A stretch of 64,000 bases of DNA from positions 62,001 through 126,000 of the forward strand of contig JAUIMM010002008.1 in the NCBI GenBank assembly GCA_031769625.1. Reading direction: 5' to 3'. Shown in pieces: positions 9,788 through 23,000 of the stretch. The stretch's first letter is position 1, and every line of letters starts with the position of its first letter. Source of the stretch: Taudactylus pleione. Lineage: Eukaryota; Chordata; Amphibia; Anura; Myobatrachidae. The notes beneath the pieces were generated by a model, which saw nothing but the letters and a program-made list of their open reading frames with translations, ran no database searches and was not told where the DNA came from. Position numbers and translations under genes: made by a program.

Positions 9788-9798
9788 CCTTATATAGG
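9788..9798 (-). promoter_or_regulatory. TATA box of transposase promoter
   Basis: On the minus strand the sequence is CCTATATAAGG, a strong TATA box, placed about 160 bp inside the right end. Upstream of it (9799-9850 on plus) is GC-rich sequence. Transcription starting about 30 bp downstream (near 9760) would proceed leftward through the leader and array B to the ATG at 7940, matching the transposase orientation. A TATATA motif also occurs in every satellite monomer, but only this one sits in a promoter-like context. Confidence 0.65.
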
Positions 9799-9945
9799 AT
9801 CCAAAACCCGCGAGACTCGGAAGGCGGGATGATGACGTTTTGCCTCGATTTCAGATCCGAGTCAGGCGGGAAAAGTCGAGCCTGATTCGGATCGGACTCG
9901 GATCGGGGGGGGTCGGGGGGGTTCGGATTTCAGAAATCCGATCCC
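9799..9945. repeat. hAT right subterminal short repeats
   Basis: Repeats of CGGATC/GGATCGG/GATCCGA words in both orientations, two runs of G, and a short inverted pair (CGGATTTC...GAAATCCG, 9924-9940). These are plausible transposase-binding repeats by analogy with other hAT ends; function not shown. Confidence 0.65.
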
Positions 9946-9956
9946 GCTCACCCCTA
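9946..9956 (-). repeat. hAT right terminal inverted repeat
   Basis: GCTCACCCCTA on plus, which reads TAGGGGTGAGC inward, matching the left end at 10 of 11 positions. It abuts the target duplication at 9957. Confidence 0.88.
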
Positions 9957-9964
9957 CTGCTAAT
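9957..9964. repeat. hAT target-site duplication, right copy
   Basis: CTGCTAAT, identical to 4880-4887. The following GTGTAACCATGG completes the interrupted satellite monomer. Confidence 0.92.
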
Positions 9965-11226
9965 GTGTAACCATGGTGATTGCAGGGCTGCACGCTGGAT
10001 GCTATATACCTGCTAATGTGTGACCACGGTGATTGCAGGGCTGCACGCTATATACCTGCTAATGTGTGACCATGGTGATTGCAGGGCTGCACGCTGGATG
10101 CTATATACCTGCTAATGTGTGACCACGGTGATTGCAGGGCTGCACGCTATATACCTGCTAATGTGTGACAATGGTGATTACAGGGCTGCACGCTGGATGC
10201 TATATACCTGCTAATGTGTGACCATAGTGATTGCAGGGCTGCACGCTGGGTGTTATATACCTGCTAATGTGTGACCATGGTGATTGCAGGGCTGCACGCT
10301 GGATGCTAAACACCTGCTAATGTGTGACCATGGTGATTACAGGGCTGCACGCTGGATGTTATGTACCTGCTAATGTGTGACCATGGTGATTGCAGGGCTG
10401 CACGCTGGATGCTATATACCTGCTAATGTGTGACCATGGTGATTGCAGGGCTGCACGCTGGATGCTATATACCTGCTAATGTGTGACCACGGTGATTGCA
10501 GGGCTGCACGCTGGATGCTATATACCTGCTAATGTGTGACCATGGTGATTGCAGGGCTGCACGCTATATACCTGCTAATGTGTGACCATGGTGATTGCAG
10601 GGCTGCACGCTGGATGCTATATACCTGCTAATGTGTGACCATGGTGATTGCAGGGCTGCACGCTGGATGTTATATACCTGCTAATGTGTGACCATGGTGA
10701 TTGCAGGGCTGCACGCTATATACCTGCTAATGTGTGACCATGGTGATTGCAGGGCTGCACGCTGGGTGTTATATACCTGCTAATGTGTGACCATGGTGAT
10801 TGCAGGGCTGCACGCTGGATGTTATATACCTGCTAATGTGTGACCACGGTGATTGCAGGGCTGCACGCTGGATGTTATATACCTGCTAATGTGTGACCAC
10901 GGTGATTGCAGGGCTGCACGCTGGATGTTATATACCTGCTAATGTGTGACCATGGTGATTGCAGGGCTGCACGCTGGATGTTGTATACCTGCTAATGTGT
11001 GACCACGGTGATTGCAGGGCTGCACGCTGGATGTTGTATACCTGCTAATGTGTGACCACGGTGATTGCAGGGCTGCACGCTGGATGCTGTATACCTGCTA
11101 ATGTGTGACCATGGTGATTGCAGGGCTGCACGCTGGGTGTTATATACCTGCTAATGTCTGACCATGGTGATTGCAGGGCTGCACGCTGGATGTTATATAC
11201 CTGCTAATGTGTGACCATGGTGATTA

Positions 11227-12848
11227 CAGGGCTGCACGCTATATACCTGCTAATGTGTGACCATGGTGATTACAGGGCTGCACGCTGGATGTTATATACC
11301 TGCTAATGTGTGACCATGGTGATTTCAGGGATGCACGCTGGATGTTATATACTTGCTAATGTGTGACCATGGTGATTGCAGGGCTGCACGCTGGATGCTA
11401 TATACCTGCTAATGTGTGACCATGGTGATTACAGGGCTGCACGCTGGATGCTATATACCTGCTAATGTGTGACCATGGTGATTGCAGGGCTGCACGCTGG
11501 ATGCTATATACCTGCTAATGTGTGACCATGGTGATTGCAGGGCTGCACGCTGGATGCTATATACCTGCTAATGTGTGACCATGGTGATTGCAGGGCTACA
11601 CGCTGGATGCTATATACCTGCTAAAGTGTAACCATGGTGATTGCAGGGCTGCACGCTGGATGTTATATACCTGCTAATGTGTGACCATGGTGATTGCAGG
11701 GCTGCACGCTGGATGTTATATACCTGCTAATGTGTGACCACGGTGATTACAGGGCTGCACGCTGGATGCTATATACCTGCTAATGTGTGACCACGGTGAT
11801 TGCAGGGCTGCACGCTGGGTGTTATATACCTGCTAATGTGTGACCATGGTGATTACACGGCTGCACGCTGCGTGTTATATACCTGCTAATGTGTGACCAT
11901 GGTGATTGCAGGGATGCACGCTATATACCTGCTAATGTGTGACCATGGTGATTGCAGGGCTGCACGCTGGGCGTTATATACCTGCTAATGTGTGACCATG
12001 GTGATTGCAGGGCTGTACGCTGGGTGTTATATACCTGCTAATGTGTGACCACGATGATTGCAGGGCTGCACGCTGGATGCTATATACCTGCTAATGTGTG
12101 ACCACGGTGATTACAGGGCTGCACGCTGGATGCTATATACCTGCTAATGTGTGACCATGGTGATTGCAGGGCTGCACGCTGGGTGTTATATACCTGCTAA
12201 TGTGTGACCATGGTGATTGCAGGGCTGCACGCTATATACCTGCTAATGTGTGACCATGGTGATTACAGGGCTGCACGCTGGATGTTATATACCTGCTAAT
12301 GTGTGACCATGGTGATTTCAGGGATGCACGCTGGATGTTATATACTTGCTAATGTGTGACCATGGTGATTGCAGGGCTGCACGCTGGATGCTATATACCT
12401 GCTAATGTGTGACCATGGTGATTACAGGGCTGCACGCTGGATGCTATATACCTGCTAATGTGTGACCATGGTGATTGCAGGGCTGCACGCTGGATGCTAT
12501 ATACCTGCTAATGTGTGACCATGGTGATTGCAGGGCTGCACGCTGGATGCTATATACCTGCTAATGTGTGACCATGGTGATTGCAGGGCTACACGCTGGA
12601 TGCTATATACCTGCTAAAGTGTAACCATGGTGATTGCAGGGCTGCACGCTGGATGTTATATACCTGCTAATGTGTGACCATGGTGATTGCAGGGCTGCAC
12701 GCTGGATGTTATATACCTGCTAATGTGTGACCACGGTGATTACAGGGCTGCACGCTGGATGCTATATACCTGCTAATGTGTGACCATGGTGATTGCAGGG
12801 CTGCACGCTGGGTGTTATATACCTGCTAATGTGTGACCATGGTGATTG
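11227..12848. repeat. Tandem higher-order duplication, period 993 bp
   Basis: 11227-11855 matches 12220-12848 at a constant offset of 993 bp, which equals 17x53 + 2x46. Markers: GATTTCAGGG at 11321 and 12314; CTAAAGTGTAACC at 11621 and 12614. Confidence 0.82.
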
Positions 12849-13449
12849 CAGGGCTGCACGCTGGACGCTATATACCTGCAAATGTGTGACCATGGTGATT
12901 GCAGGGCTGCACGCTGGATGCTATATACCTGCTAATGTGTGACCACGGTGATTGCAGGGCTGCACGCTTGATGCTATATACCTGCTAATGTGTGACCATG
13001 GTGATTGCAGGGATGCACGCTGGATGTTATATACTTGCTAATGTGTGACCATGGTGATTGCAGGGCTGCACGCTGGATGCAATATACCTGCTAATGTGTG
13101 ACCATGGTGATTACAGGGCTGCACGCTGGGTGTTATATACCTGCTAATGTGTGACTATGGTGATTACAGGGCTGCACGCTGGGTGTTATATACCTGCTAA
13201 TGTGTGACCATGGTGATTACAGGGCTGCACGCTGGAAGCTATATACCTGCTAATGTGTGACCATGGTGATTGCAGGGCTGCACGCTGGGTGTTATATACC
13301 TGCTAATGTGTGACCATGGTGATTGCAGGGCTGCACGCTGGGTGTTATATACCTGCTAATGTGTGACCATGGTGATTGCAGCGCTGCACGCTATATACCT
13401 GCTAATGTGTGACCATGGTGATTGCAGGGCTGCACGCTGGAAGCTATAT

Positions 13450-15365
13450 ACCTGCTAATGTGTGACCATGGTGATTGCAGGGCTGCACGATGGGTGTTAT
13501 ATACCTGCTAATGTGTGACCTTGGTGATTGCAGGGCTGCACGCTGGGTGTTATATACCTGCTAATGTGTGACCATGGTGATTGCAGCGCTGCACGCTATA
13601 TACCTGCTAATGTGTGACCATGGTGATTGCAGGGCTGCACGCTGGATGCTATATACCTGCTAATGTGTGACCATGGTGATTGCAGGGCTGCACGCTGGGT
13701 GTTATATACCTGCTAATGTGTGACCATGGTGATTGCAGGGCTGCACGCTGGATGCTATATACCTGCTAATGTGTGACCATGTTGATTGCAAGGCTGCACG
13801 CTGGATGCTATATACCTGCTAATGTGTGACCACGGTGATTGCAGGGCTGCACGCTGGGTGTTATATACCTGCTAATGTGTGACCATGGTGATTACACGGC
13901 TGCACGCTGCGTGTTATATACCTGCTAATGTGTGACCATGGTGATTGCAGGGATGCACGCTATATACCTGCTAATGTGTGACCATGGTGATTGCAGGGCT
14001 GCACGCTGGGTGTTATATACCTGCTAATGTGTGACCATGGTGATTGCAGGGCTGCACGCTGGGTGTTATATACCTGCTAATGTGTGACCACGGTGATTGC
14101 AGGGCTGCACGCTGGATGCTATATACCTGCTAATGTGTGACCACGGTGATTACAGGGCTGCACGCTGGATGCTATATACCTGCTAATGTGTGAAAATGGT
14201 GATTGCAGGGCTGCACGCTGGGTGTTATATACCTGCTAATGTGTGACCTTGGTGATTGCAGGGCTGCACGCTGGGTGTTATATACCTGCTAATGTGTGAC
14301 CATGGTGATTGCAGCGCTGCACGCTATATACCTGCTAATGTGTGACCATGGTGATTGCAGGGCTGCACGCTGGATGCTATATACCTGCTAATGTGTGACC
14401 ATGGTGATTGCAGTGCTGCACGCTGGATGCTATATACCTGCTAATGTGTGACCATGGTGATTGCAGGGCTGCACGCTGGGTGTTATATACCTGCTAATGT
14501 GTGACCATGGTGATTGCAGGGCTGCACGCTGTATGCTCTATACCTGCTAATGTGTGACCATGGTGATCGCAGGGCTGCATGCTGGGTGTTATATACCTGC
14601 TAATGTGTGACCATGGTGATTGCAGGGCTGCACGCTGGATGCTATATACCTGCTAATGTGTGACCATGGTGATTGCAGGGCTGCACGCTGGATGCTATAT
14701 ACCTGCTAATGTGTGACCATTGTGATTACAGGGCTGCACGCTGGGTGTTATATCTCTGCTAATGTGTGACCATGGTGATTGCAGGGCTGCACGCTGGGTG
14801 TTATATATCTGCTAATGTGTGACCACGGTGATTGCAGGGCTGCACGCTGGGTGTTATATACCTGCAAATGTGTGACTACGGTGATTACAGGGCTGCACGC
14901 TGGATGCTATATACCTGCTAATGTGTGACCACGGTGTTTGCAGGGCTGCACGCTGGATGCTATATACCTGCTAATGTGTGACCATGGTGATTGCTGGGCT
15001 GCACGCTGGATGTTATATACCTGCTAATGTGTGACCATGGTGATTGCAGGGCTGCACGCTGGATGCTATATACCTGCTAATGTGTGACCATGGTGATTGC
15101 AGGGCTGCACGCTGGATGCTATATACCTGCTAATGTGTGACCATGGTGATTGCAGGGCTGCACGCTGGATGCTATATACCTGCTAATGTGTGACCATGGT
15201 GATTGCTGGGCTGCACGCTGGATGTTATATACCTGCTAATGTGTGACCATGGTGATTGCAGGGCTGCACGCTGGATGCTATATACCTGCTAATGTGTGAC
15301 CATGGTGATTGCAGGGCTGCACGCTGGATGCTATATACCTGCTAATGTGTGACCATGGTGATTGC
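13450..15365. repeat. Recurrent ~1.9-kb satellite module, reference copy
   Basis: Copies of all or part of this module appear at 29849-31764 (offset 16,399), within 20055-21480 (offset 6,115) and at about 62380-63905 (offset 48,550). Markers: CACGATGGG at 13486 and 29885; CATGTTGATT at 13778 and 30177; TGAAAATGG at 14191, 20306 and 30590; CATTGTGATTAC at 14718, 20833, 31117 and 63268. Confidence 0.8.
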
Positions 15366-18300
15366 AGCGCTGCACGCTATATACCTGCTAATGTGTGACC
15401 ATGGTGATTGCAGGGCTGCACGCTATATACCTGCTAATGTGTGACCACGGTGATTGCAGGGCTGCACGCTATATACCTGCTAATGTGTGACCACGGTGAT
15501 TACAGGGCTGCACGCTATATACCTGCTAATGTGTGACCACGGTGATTGCAGGGCTGCACGCTATATACCTGCTAATGTGTGACCATGGTGATTACAGGGC
15601 TGCACGCTATATACCTGCTAATGTGTGACCACGGTGATTGCAGGGCTGCACGCTGCACGCTATATACCTGCTAATGTGTGACCATGGTGATTACAGGGCT
15701 GCACGCTATATACCTGCTAATGTGTGACCATGGTGATTACAGGGCTGCACGCTATATACCTGCAAATGTGTGACCATGGTGATTGCAGGGCTGCACGCTG
15801 GATGCTATATACCTGCTAATGTGTGACCACGGTGATTGCAGGGCTGCACGCTGGATGCTATATACCTGCTAATGTGTGACCACGGTGATTGCAGGGCTGC
15901 ACGCTGGATGCTATATACCTGCTAATGTGTGACCACGGTGATTGCAGGGCTGCACGCTGGATGCTATATACCTGCTAATGTGTGACCACGGTGATTGCAG
16001 GGCTGCACGCTGGATGCTATATACCTGCTAATGTGTGACCACGGTGATTGCAGGGCTGCACGCTATATACCTGCTAATGTGTGACCTTGGTGATTGCAGG
16101 GCTGCACGCTGGGTGTTATATACCTGCTAATGTGTGACCATGGTGATTGCAGCGCTGCACGCTATATACCTGCTAATGTGTGACCATGGTGATTGCAGGG
16201 CTGCACGCTGGATGCTATATACCTGCTAATGTGTGACCATGGTGATTGCAGGGCTGCACGCTGGGTGTTATATACCTGCTAATGTGTGACCATGGTGATT
16301 GCAGGGCTGCACGCTGGGTGTTATATACCTGCTAATGTGTGACCATGGTGATTGCAGGGCTGCACGCTGGATGCTATATACCTGCTAATGTGTGACCATG
16401 GTGATTGCAGGGCTGCACGCTGGGTGTTATATACCTGCTAATGTGTGACCATGGTGATCGCAGGGCTGCACGCTGGATGCTATATACCTGCTAATGTGTG
16501 ACCATGGTGATTGCAGGGCTGCACGCTGGATGCTATATACCTGCTAATGTGTGACCATGGTGATTGCAGGGCTGCACGCTATATACCTGCTAATGTGTGA
16601 CCACGGTGATTGCAGGGCTGCACGCTGGATGCTATATACCTGCTAATGTGTGACCACGGTGATTGCAGGGCTGCACGCTGGATGCTATATACCTGCTAAT
16701 GTGTGACCACGGTGATTGCAGGGCTGCACGCTATATACCTGCTAATGTGTGACCACGGTGATTGCAGGGCTGCACGCTATATACCTGCTAATGTGTGACC
16801 ACGGTGATTGCAGGGCTGCACGCTATATACCTGCTAATGTGTGACCACGGTGATTACAGGGCTGCACGCTATATACCTGCTAATGTGTGACCATGGTGAT
16901 TGCAGGGCTGCACGCTATATACCTGCTAATGTGTGACCATGGTGATTACAGGGCTGCACGCTATATACCTGCTAATGTGTGACCACGGTGATTGCAGGGC
17001 TGCACGCTGCACGCTATATACCTGCTAATGTGTGACCATGGTGATTACAGGGCTGCACGCTATATACCTGCTAATGTGTGACCATGGTGATTACAGGGCT
17101 GCACGCTATATACCTGCTAATGTGTGACCATGGTGATTGCAGGGCTGCACGCTGGATGCTATATACCTGCTAATGTGTGACCACGGTGATTGCAGGGCTG
17201 CACGCTGGATGCTATATACCTGCTAATGTGTGACCACGGTGATTGCAGGGCTGCACGCTGGATGCTATATACCTGCTAATGTGTGACCACGGTGATTGCA
17301 GGGCTGCACGCTGGATGCTATATACCTGCTAATGTGTGACCACGGTGATTGCAGGGCTGCACGCTGGATGCTATATACCTGCTAATGTGTGACCACGGTG
17401 ATTGCAGGGCTGCACGCTATATACCTGCTAATGTGTGACCACGGTGATTGCAGGGCTGCACGCTATATACCTGCTAATGTGTGACCATGGTGATTACAGG
17501 GCTGCACGCTATATACCTGCTAATGTGTGACCACGGTGATTGCAGGGCTGCACGCTGCACGCTATATACCTGCTAATGTGTGACCATGGTGATTACAGGG
17601 CTGCACGCTATATACCTGCTAATGTGTGACCACGGTGATTGCAGGGCTGCACGCTGCACGCTATATACCTGCTAATGTGTGACCATGGTGATTACAGGGC
17701 TTCACGCTATATACCTGCTAATGTGTGACCATGGTGATTACAGGGCTGCACGCTATATACCTGCTAATGTGTGACCATGGTGATTGCAGGGCTGCACGCT
17801 ATATACCTGCTAATGTGTGACCATGGTGATTGCAGGGCTGCACGCTGGGTGTTATATACCTGCTAATGTGTGACCATGGTGATCGCAGGGCTGCACACTG
17901 GATGTTATATACCTGCTAATGTGTGACCATGGTGATTGCAGGGCTGCACGCTGGGTGTTATATACCTGCTAATGTGTGACCATGGTGATTGCAGGGCTGC
18001 ACGCTGGGTGTTATATACCTGCTAATGTGTGACCATGGTGATTGCAGCGCTGCACGCAATATACCTGCTAATGTGTGACCATGGTGATTGCAGGGCTGCA
18101 CGCTGGGTGTTACATACCTGCTAATGTGTGACCATGGTGATTGCAGGGCTGCACGCTGGGTGTTATATACCTGCTAATGTGTGACCACGGTGATTGCAGG
18201 GCTGCACGCTGGATGCTATATACCTGCTAATGTGTGACCACGGTGATTACAGGGCTGCACGCTGGATGCTATATACCTGCTAATGTGTGACCATGGTGAT

Positions 18301-20054
18301 TGCAGGGCTGCACGCTGGGTGTTATATACCTGCTAATGTGTGACCATGGTGATTGCAGGGCTGCACGCTGGGTGTTATATACCTGCTAATGTGTGACCAT
18401 GGTGATTGCAGCGCTGCACGCTATATACCTGCTAATGTGTGACCATGGTGATTGCAGGGCTGCACGCTGGATGCTATATACCTGCTAATGTGTGACCATG
18501 GTGATTGCAGGGCTGCTCGCTGGATGCTATATACCTGCTAATGTGTGACCATGGTGATTGCAGGGCTGCACGCTGGGTGTTATATACCTGCTAATGTGTG
18601 ACCATGGTGATTGCAGGGCTGCACGCTGTATGCTATATACCTGCTAATGTGTGACCATGGTGATTGCAGGGCTGCACGCTGGGTGTTATATACCTGCTAA
18701 TGTGTGACCATGGTGATCGCAGGGCTGCACGCTGGATGCTATATACCTGCTAATGTGTGACCATGGTGATTGCAGGGCTGCACGCTGGATGCTATATACC
18801 TGCTAATGTGTGACCATGGTGATTGCAGGGCTGCACGCTGGGTGTTATATACCTGCTAATGTGTGACCTTGGTGATTGCAGGGCTGTACGCTGGGTGTTA
18901 TATACCTGCTAATGTGTGACCATGGTGATTACAGGGCTGCACGCTGGATGCTATATACCTGCTAATGTGTGACCATGGTGATTGCAGGGCTGCACGCTGG
19001 GTGTTATATACCTGCTAATGTGTGACCATGGTGATTGCAGGGCTGCACGCTGGGTGTTATATACCTGCTAATGTGTGACCATGGTGATTGCAGCGCTGCA
19101 CGCTATATACCTGCTAATGTGTGACCATGGTGATTGCAGGGCTGCACGCTGGATGCTATATACCTGCTAATGTGTGACCATGGTGATTGCAGGGCTGCAC
19201 GCTGGGTGTTATATACCTGCTAATGTGTGACCATGGTGATTGCAGGGCTGCACGCTGGATGCTATATACCTGCTAATGTGTGACCATGGTGATCGCAGGG
19301 CTGCACGCTGGGTGTTATATACCTGCTAATGTGTGACCATGGTGATTGCAGGGCTGCACGCTGGGTGTTATATACCTGCTAATGTGTGACCATGGTGATT
19401 GCAGCGCTGCACGCAATATACCTGCTAATGTGTGACCATGGTGATTGCAGGGCTGCACGCTGGATGCTATATACCTGCTAATGTGTGACCATGGTGATTG
19501 CAGGGCTGCACGCTGGATGCTATATACCTGCTAATGTGTGACCATGGTGATTGCAGGGCTGCACGCTGGGTGTTATATACCTGCTAATGTGTGACCATGG
19601 TGATTGCAGGGCTGCACGCTGGATGCTATATACCTGCTAATATGTGACCATGGTGATTGCAGGGCTGCACGCTGGGTGTTATATACCTGCTAATGTGTGA
19701 CCTTGGTGATTGCAGGGCTGTACGCTGGGTGTTATATACCTGCTAATGTGTGACCATGGTGATTGCAGCGCTGCACGCTATATACCTGCTAATGTGTGAC
19801 CATGGTGATTGCAGGGCTGCACGCTATATACCTGCCAATGTGTGACCATGGTGATTACAGGGCTGCACGCTGGGTGTTATATACCTGCTAATGTGTGACC
19901 ATGGTGATTGCAGGGCTGCACGCTGGGTGTTATATACCTGCTAATGTGTGACCATGGTGATTGCAGCGCTGCACGCTATATACCTGCTAATGTGTGACCA
20001 TGGTGATTGCAGGGCTGCACGCTGGATGCTATATACCTGCTAATGTGTGACCAT
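13940..20054. repeat. 6.1-kb higher-order unit, copy 1
   Basis: It matches 20055 onward at an offset of 6,115 bp up to about 16580, then at 4,849 bp from about 17845. The offset fits 85 long plus 35 short monomers, 120 units. Markers: TGAAAATGG (14191), CGGTGTTTGCAG (14932), GACCTTGG (16081), GATCGCAG (16456), GGGTGTTACATACC (18105), GCTGCTCGC (18512), CCTGCCAATG (19831). Start and end are approximate because the flanks are also satellite. Confidence 0.85.
15365..17845. repeat. Short-monomer-rich domain
   Basis: A stretch unusually rich in the 46-bp monomer and in the CCACGG allele. It includes the GCACGCTGCACGCT re-extended form near 15647, 17001, 17550 and 17650. An internal duplication at offset 1,354 links about 15450-16080 with 16800-17434. 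The 16580-17845 part is missing from the second 6.1-kb copy. Confidence 0.75.
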
Positions 20055-23000
20055 GGTGATTGCAGGGATGCACGCTATATACCTGCTAATGTGTGACCAT
20101 GGTGATTGCAGGGCTGCACGCTGGGTGTTATATACCTGCTAATGTGTGACCATGGTGATTGCAGGGCTGCACGCTGGGTGTTATATACCTGCTAATGTGT
20201 GACCACGGTGATTGCAGGGCTGCACGCTGGATGCTATATACCTGCTAATGTGTGACCACGGTGATTACAGGGCTGCACGCTGGATGCTATATACCTGCTA
20301 ATGTGTGAAAATGGTGATTGCAGGGCTGCACGCTGGGTGTTATATACCTGCTAATGTGTGACCTTGGTGATTGCAGGGCTGCACGCTGGGTGTTATATAC
20401 CTGCTAATGTGTGACCATGGTGATTGCAGCGCTGCACGCTATATACCTGCTAATGTGTGACCATGGTGATTGCAGGGCTGCACGCTGGATGCTATATACC
20501 TGCTAATGTGTGACCATGGTGATTGCAGTGCTGCACGCTGGATGCTATATACCTGCTAATGTGTGACCATGGTGATTGCAGGGCTGCACGCTGGGTGTTA
20601 TATACCTGCTAATGTGTGACCATGGTGATTGCAGGGCTGCACGCTGTATGCTCTATACCTGCTAATGTGTGACCATGGTGATCGCAGGGCTGCATGCTGG
20701 GTGTTATATACCTGCTAATGTGTGACCATGGTGATTGCAGGGCTGCACGCTGGATGCTATATACCTGCTAATGTGTGACCATGGTGATTGCAGGGCTGCA
20801 CGCTGGATGCTATATACCTGCTAATGTGTGACCATTGTGATTACAGGGCTGCACGCTGGGTGTTATATCTCTGCTAATGTGTGACCATGGTGATTGCAGG
20901 GCTGCACGCTGGGTGTTATATATCTGCTAATGTGTGACCACGGTGATTGCAGGGCTGCACGCTGGGTGTTATATACCTGCAAATGTGTGACTACGGTGAT
21001 TACAGGGCTGCACGCTGGATGCTATATACCTGCTAATGTGTGACCACGGTGTTTGCAGGGCTGCACGCTGGATGCTATATACCTGCTAATGTGTGACCAT
21101 GGTGATTGCTGGGCTGCACGCTGGATGTTATATACCTGCTAATGTGTGACCATGGTGATTGCAGGGCTGCACGCTGGATGCTATATACCTGCTAATGTGT
21201 GACCATGGTGATTGCAGGGCTGCACGCTGGATGCTATATACCTGCTAATGTGTGACCATGGTGATTGCAGGGCTGCACGCTGGATGCTATATACCTGCTA
21301 ATGTGTGACCATGGTGATTGCTGGGCTGCACGCTGGATGTTATATACCTGCTAATGTGTGACCATGGTGATTGCAGGGCTGCACGCTGGATGCTATATAC
21401 CTGCTAATGTGTGACCATGGTGATTGCAGGGCTGCACGCTGGATGCTATATACCTGCTAATGTGTGACCATGGTGATTGCAGCGCTGCACGCTATATACC
21501 TGCTAATGTGTGACCATGGTGATTGCAGGGCTGCACGCTATATACCTGCTAATGTGTGACCACGGTGATTGCAGGGCTGCACGCTATATACCTGCTAATG
21601 TGTGACCACGGTGATTACAGGGCTGCACGCTATATACCTGCTAATGTGTGACCACGGTGATTGCAGGGCTGCACGCTATATACCTGCTAATGTGTGACCA
21701 TGGTGATTACAGGGCTGCACGCTATATACCTGCTAATGTGTGACCACGGTGATTGCAGGGCTGCACGCTGCACGCTATATACCTGCTAATGTGTGACCAT
21801 GGTGATTACAGGGCTGCACGCTATATACCTGCTAATGTGTGACCATGGTGATTACAGGGCTGCACGCTATATACCTGCTAATGTGTGACCATGGTGATTG
21901 CAGGGCTGCACGCTGGATGCTATATACCTGCTAATGTGTGACCACGGTGATTGCAGGGCTGCACGCTGGATGCTATATACCTGCTAATGTGTGACCACGG
22001 TGATTGCAGGGCTGCACGCTGGATGCTATATACCTGCTAATGTGTGACCACGGTGATTGCAGGGCTGCACGCTGGATGCTATATACCTGCTAATGTGTGA
22101 CCACGGTGATTGCAGGGCTGCACGCTGGATGCTATATACCTGCTAATGTGTGACCACGGTGATTGCAGGGCTGCACGCTATATACCTGCTAATGTGTGAC
22201 CTTGGTGATTGCAGGGCTGCACGCTGGGTGTTATATACCTGCTAATGTGTGACCATGGTGATTGCAGCGCTGCACGCTATATACCTGCTAATGTGTGACC
22301 ATGGTGATTGCAGGGCTGCACGCTGGATGCTATATACCTGCTAATGTGTGACCATGGTGATTGCAGGGCTGCACGCTGGGTGTTATATACCTGCTAATGT
22401 GTGACCATGGTGATTGCAGGGCTGCACGCTGGGTGTTATATACCTGCTAATGTGTGACCATGGTGATTGCAGGGCTGCACGCTGGATGCTATATACCTGC
22501 TAATGTGTGACCATGGTGATTGCAGGGCTGCACGCTGGGTGTTATATACCTGCTAATGTGTGACCATGGTGATCGCAGGGCTGCACGCTGGATGCTATAT
22601 ACCTGCTAATGTGTGACCATGGTGATTGCAGGGCTGCACGCTGGATGCTATATACCTGCTAATGTGTGACCATGGTGATTGCAGGGCTGCACGCTGGGTG
22701 TTATATACCTGCTAATGTGTGACCATGGTGATCGCAGGGCTGCACACTGGATGTTATATACCTGCTAATGTGTGACCATGGTGATTGCAGGGCTGCACGC
22801 TGGGTGTTATATACCTGCTAATGTGTGACCATGGTGATTGCAGGGCTGCACGCTGGGTGTTATATACCTGCTAATGTGTGACCATGGTGATTGCAGCGCT
22901 GCACGCAATATACCTGCTAATGTGTGACCATGGTGATTGCAGGGCTGCACGCTGGGTGTTACATACCTGCTAATGTGTGACCATGGTGATTGCAGGGCTG

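Larger units (their letters stand above)
4888..9956 (-). mobile_element. Defective hAT-superfamily DNA transposon
   Basis: A 5,069-bp element flanked by the 8-bp duplication CTGCTAAT, with 11-bp terminal inverted repeats (TAGGGGTGTGC left; TAGGGGTGAGC read inward from the right; 10 of 11 match). Its transcription direction is minus: a TATA box lies near the right end, then come a repeat-filled leader, a transposase N-terminal fragment, an internal tandem array and a C-terminal fragment with the hAT dimerisation motif. I recall much longer frog copies with similar ends and a full transposase. This copy keeps the first and last coding parts, lacks the BED-finger region and catalytic core, and has expanded two internal tandem arrays. 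It would move only with transposase supplied elsewhere. Confidence 0.93.
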
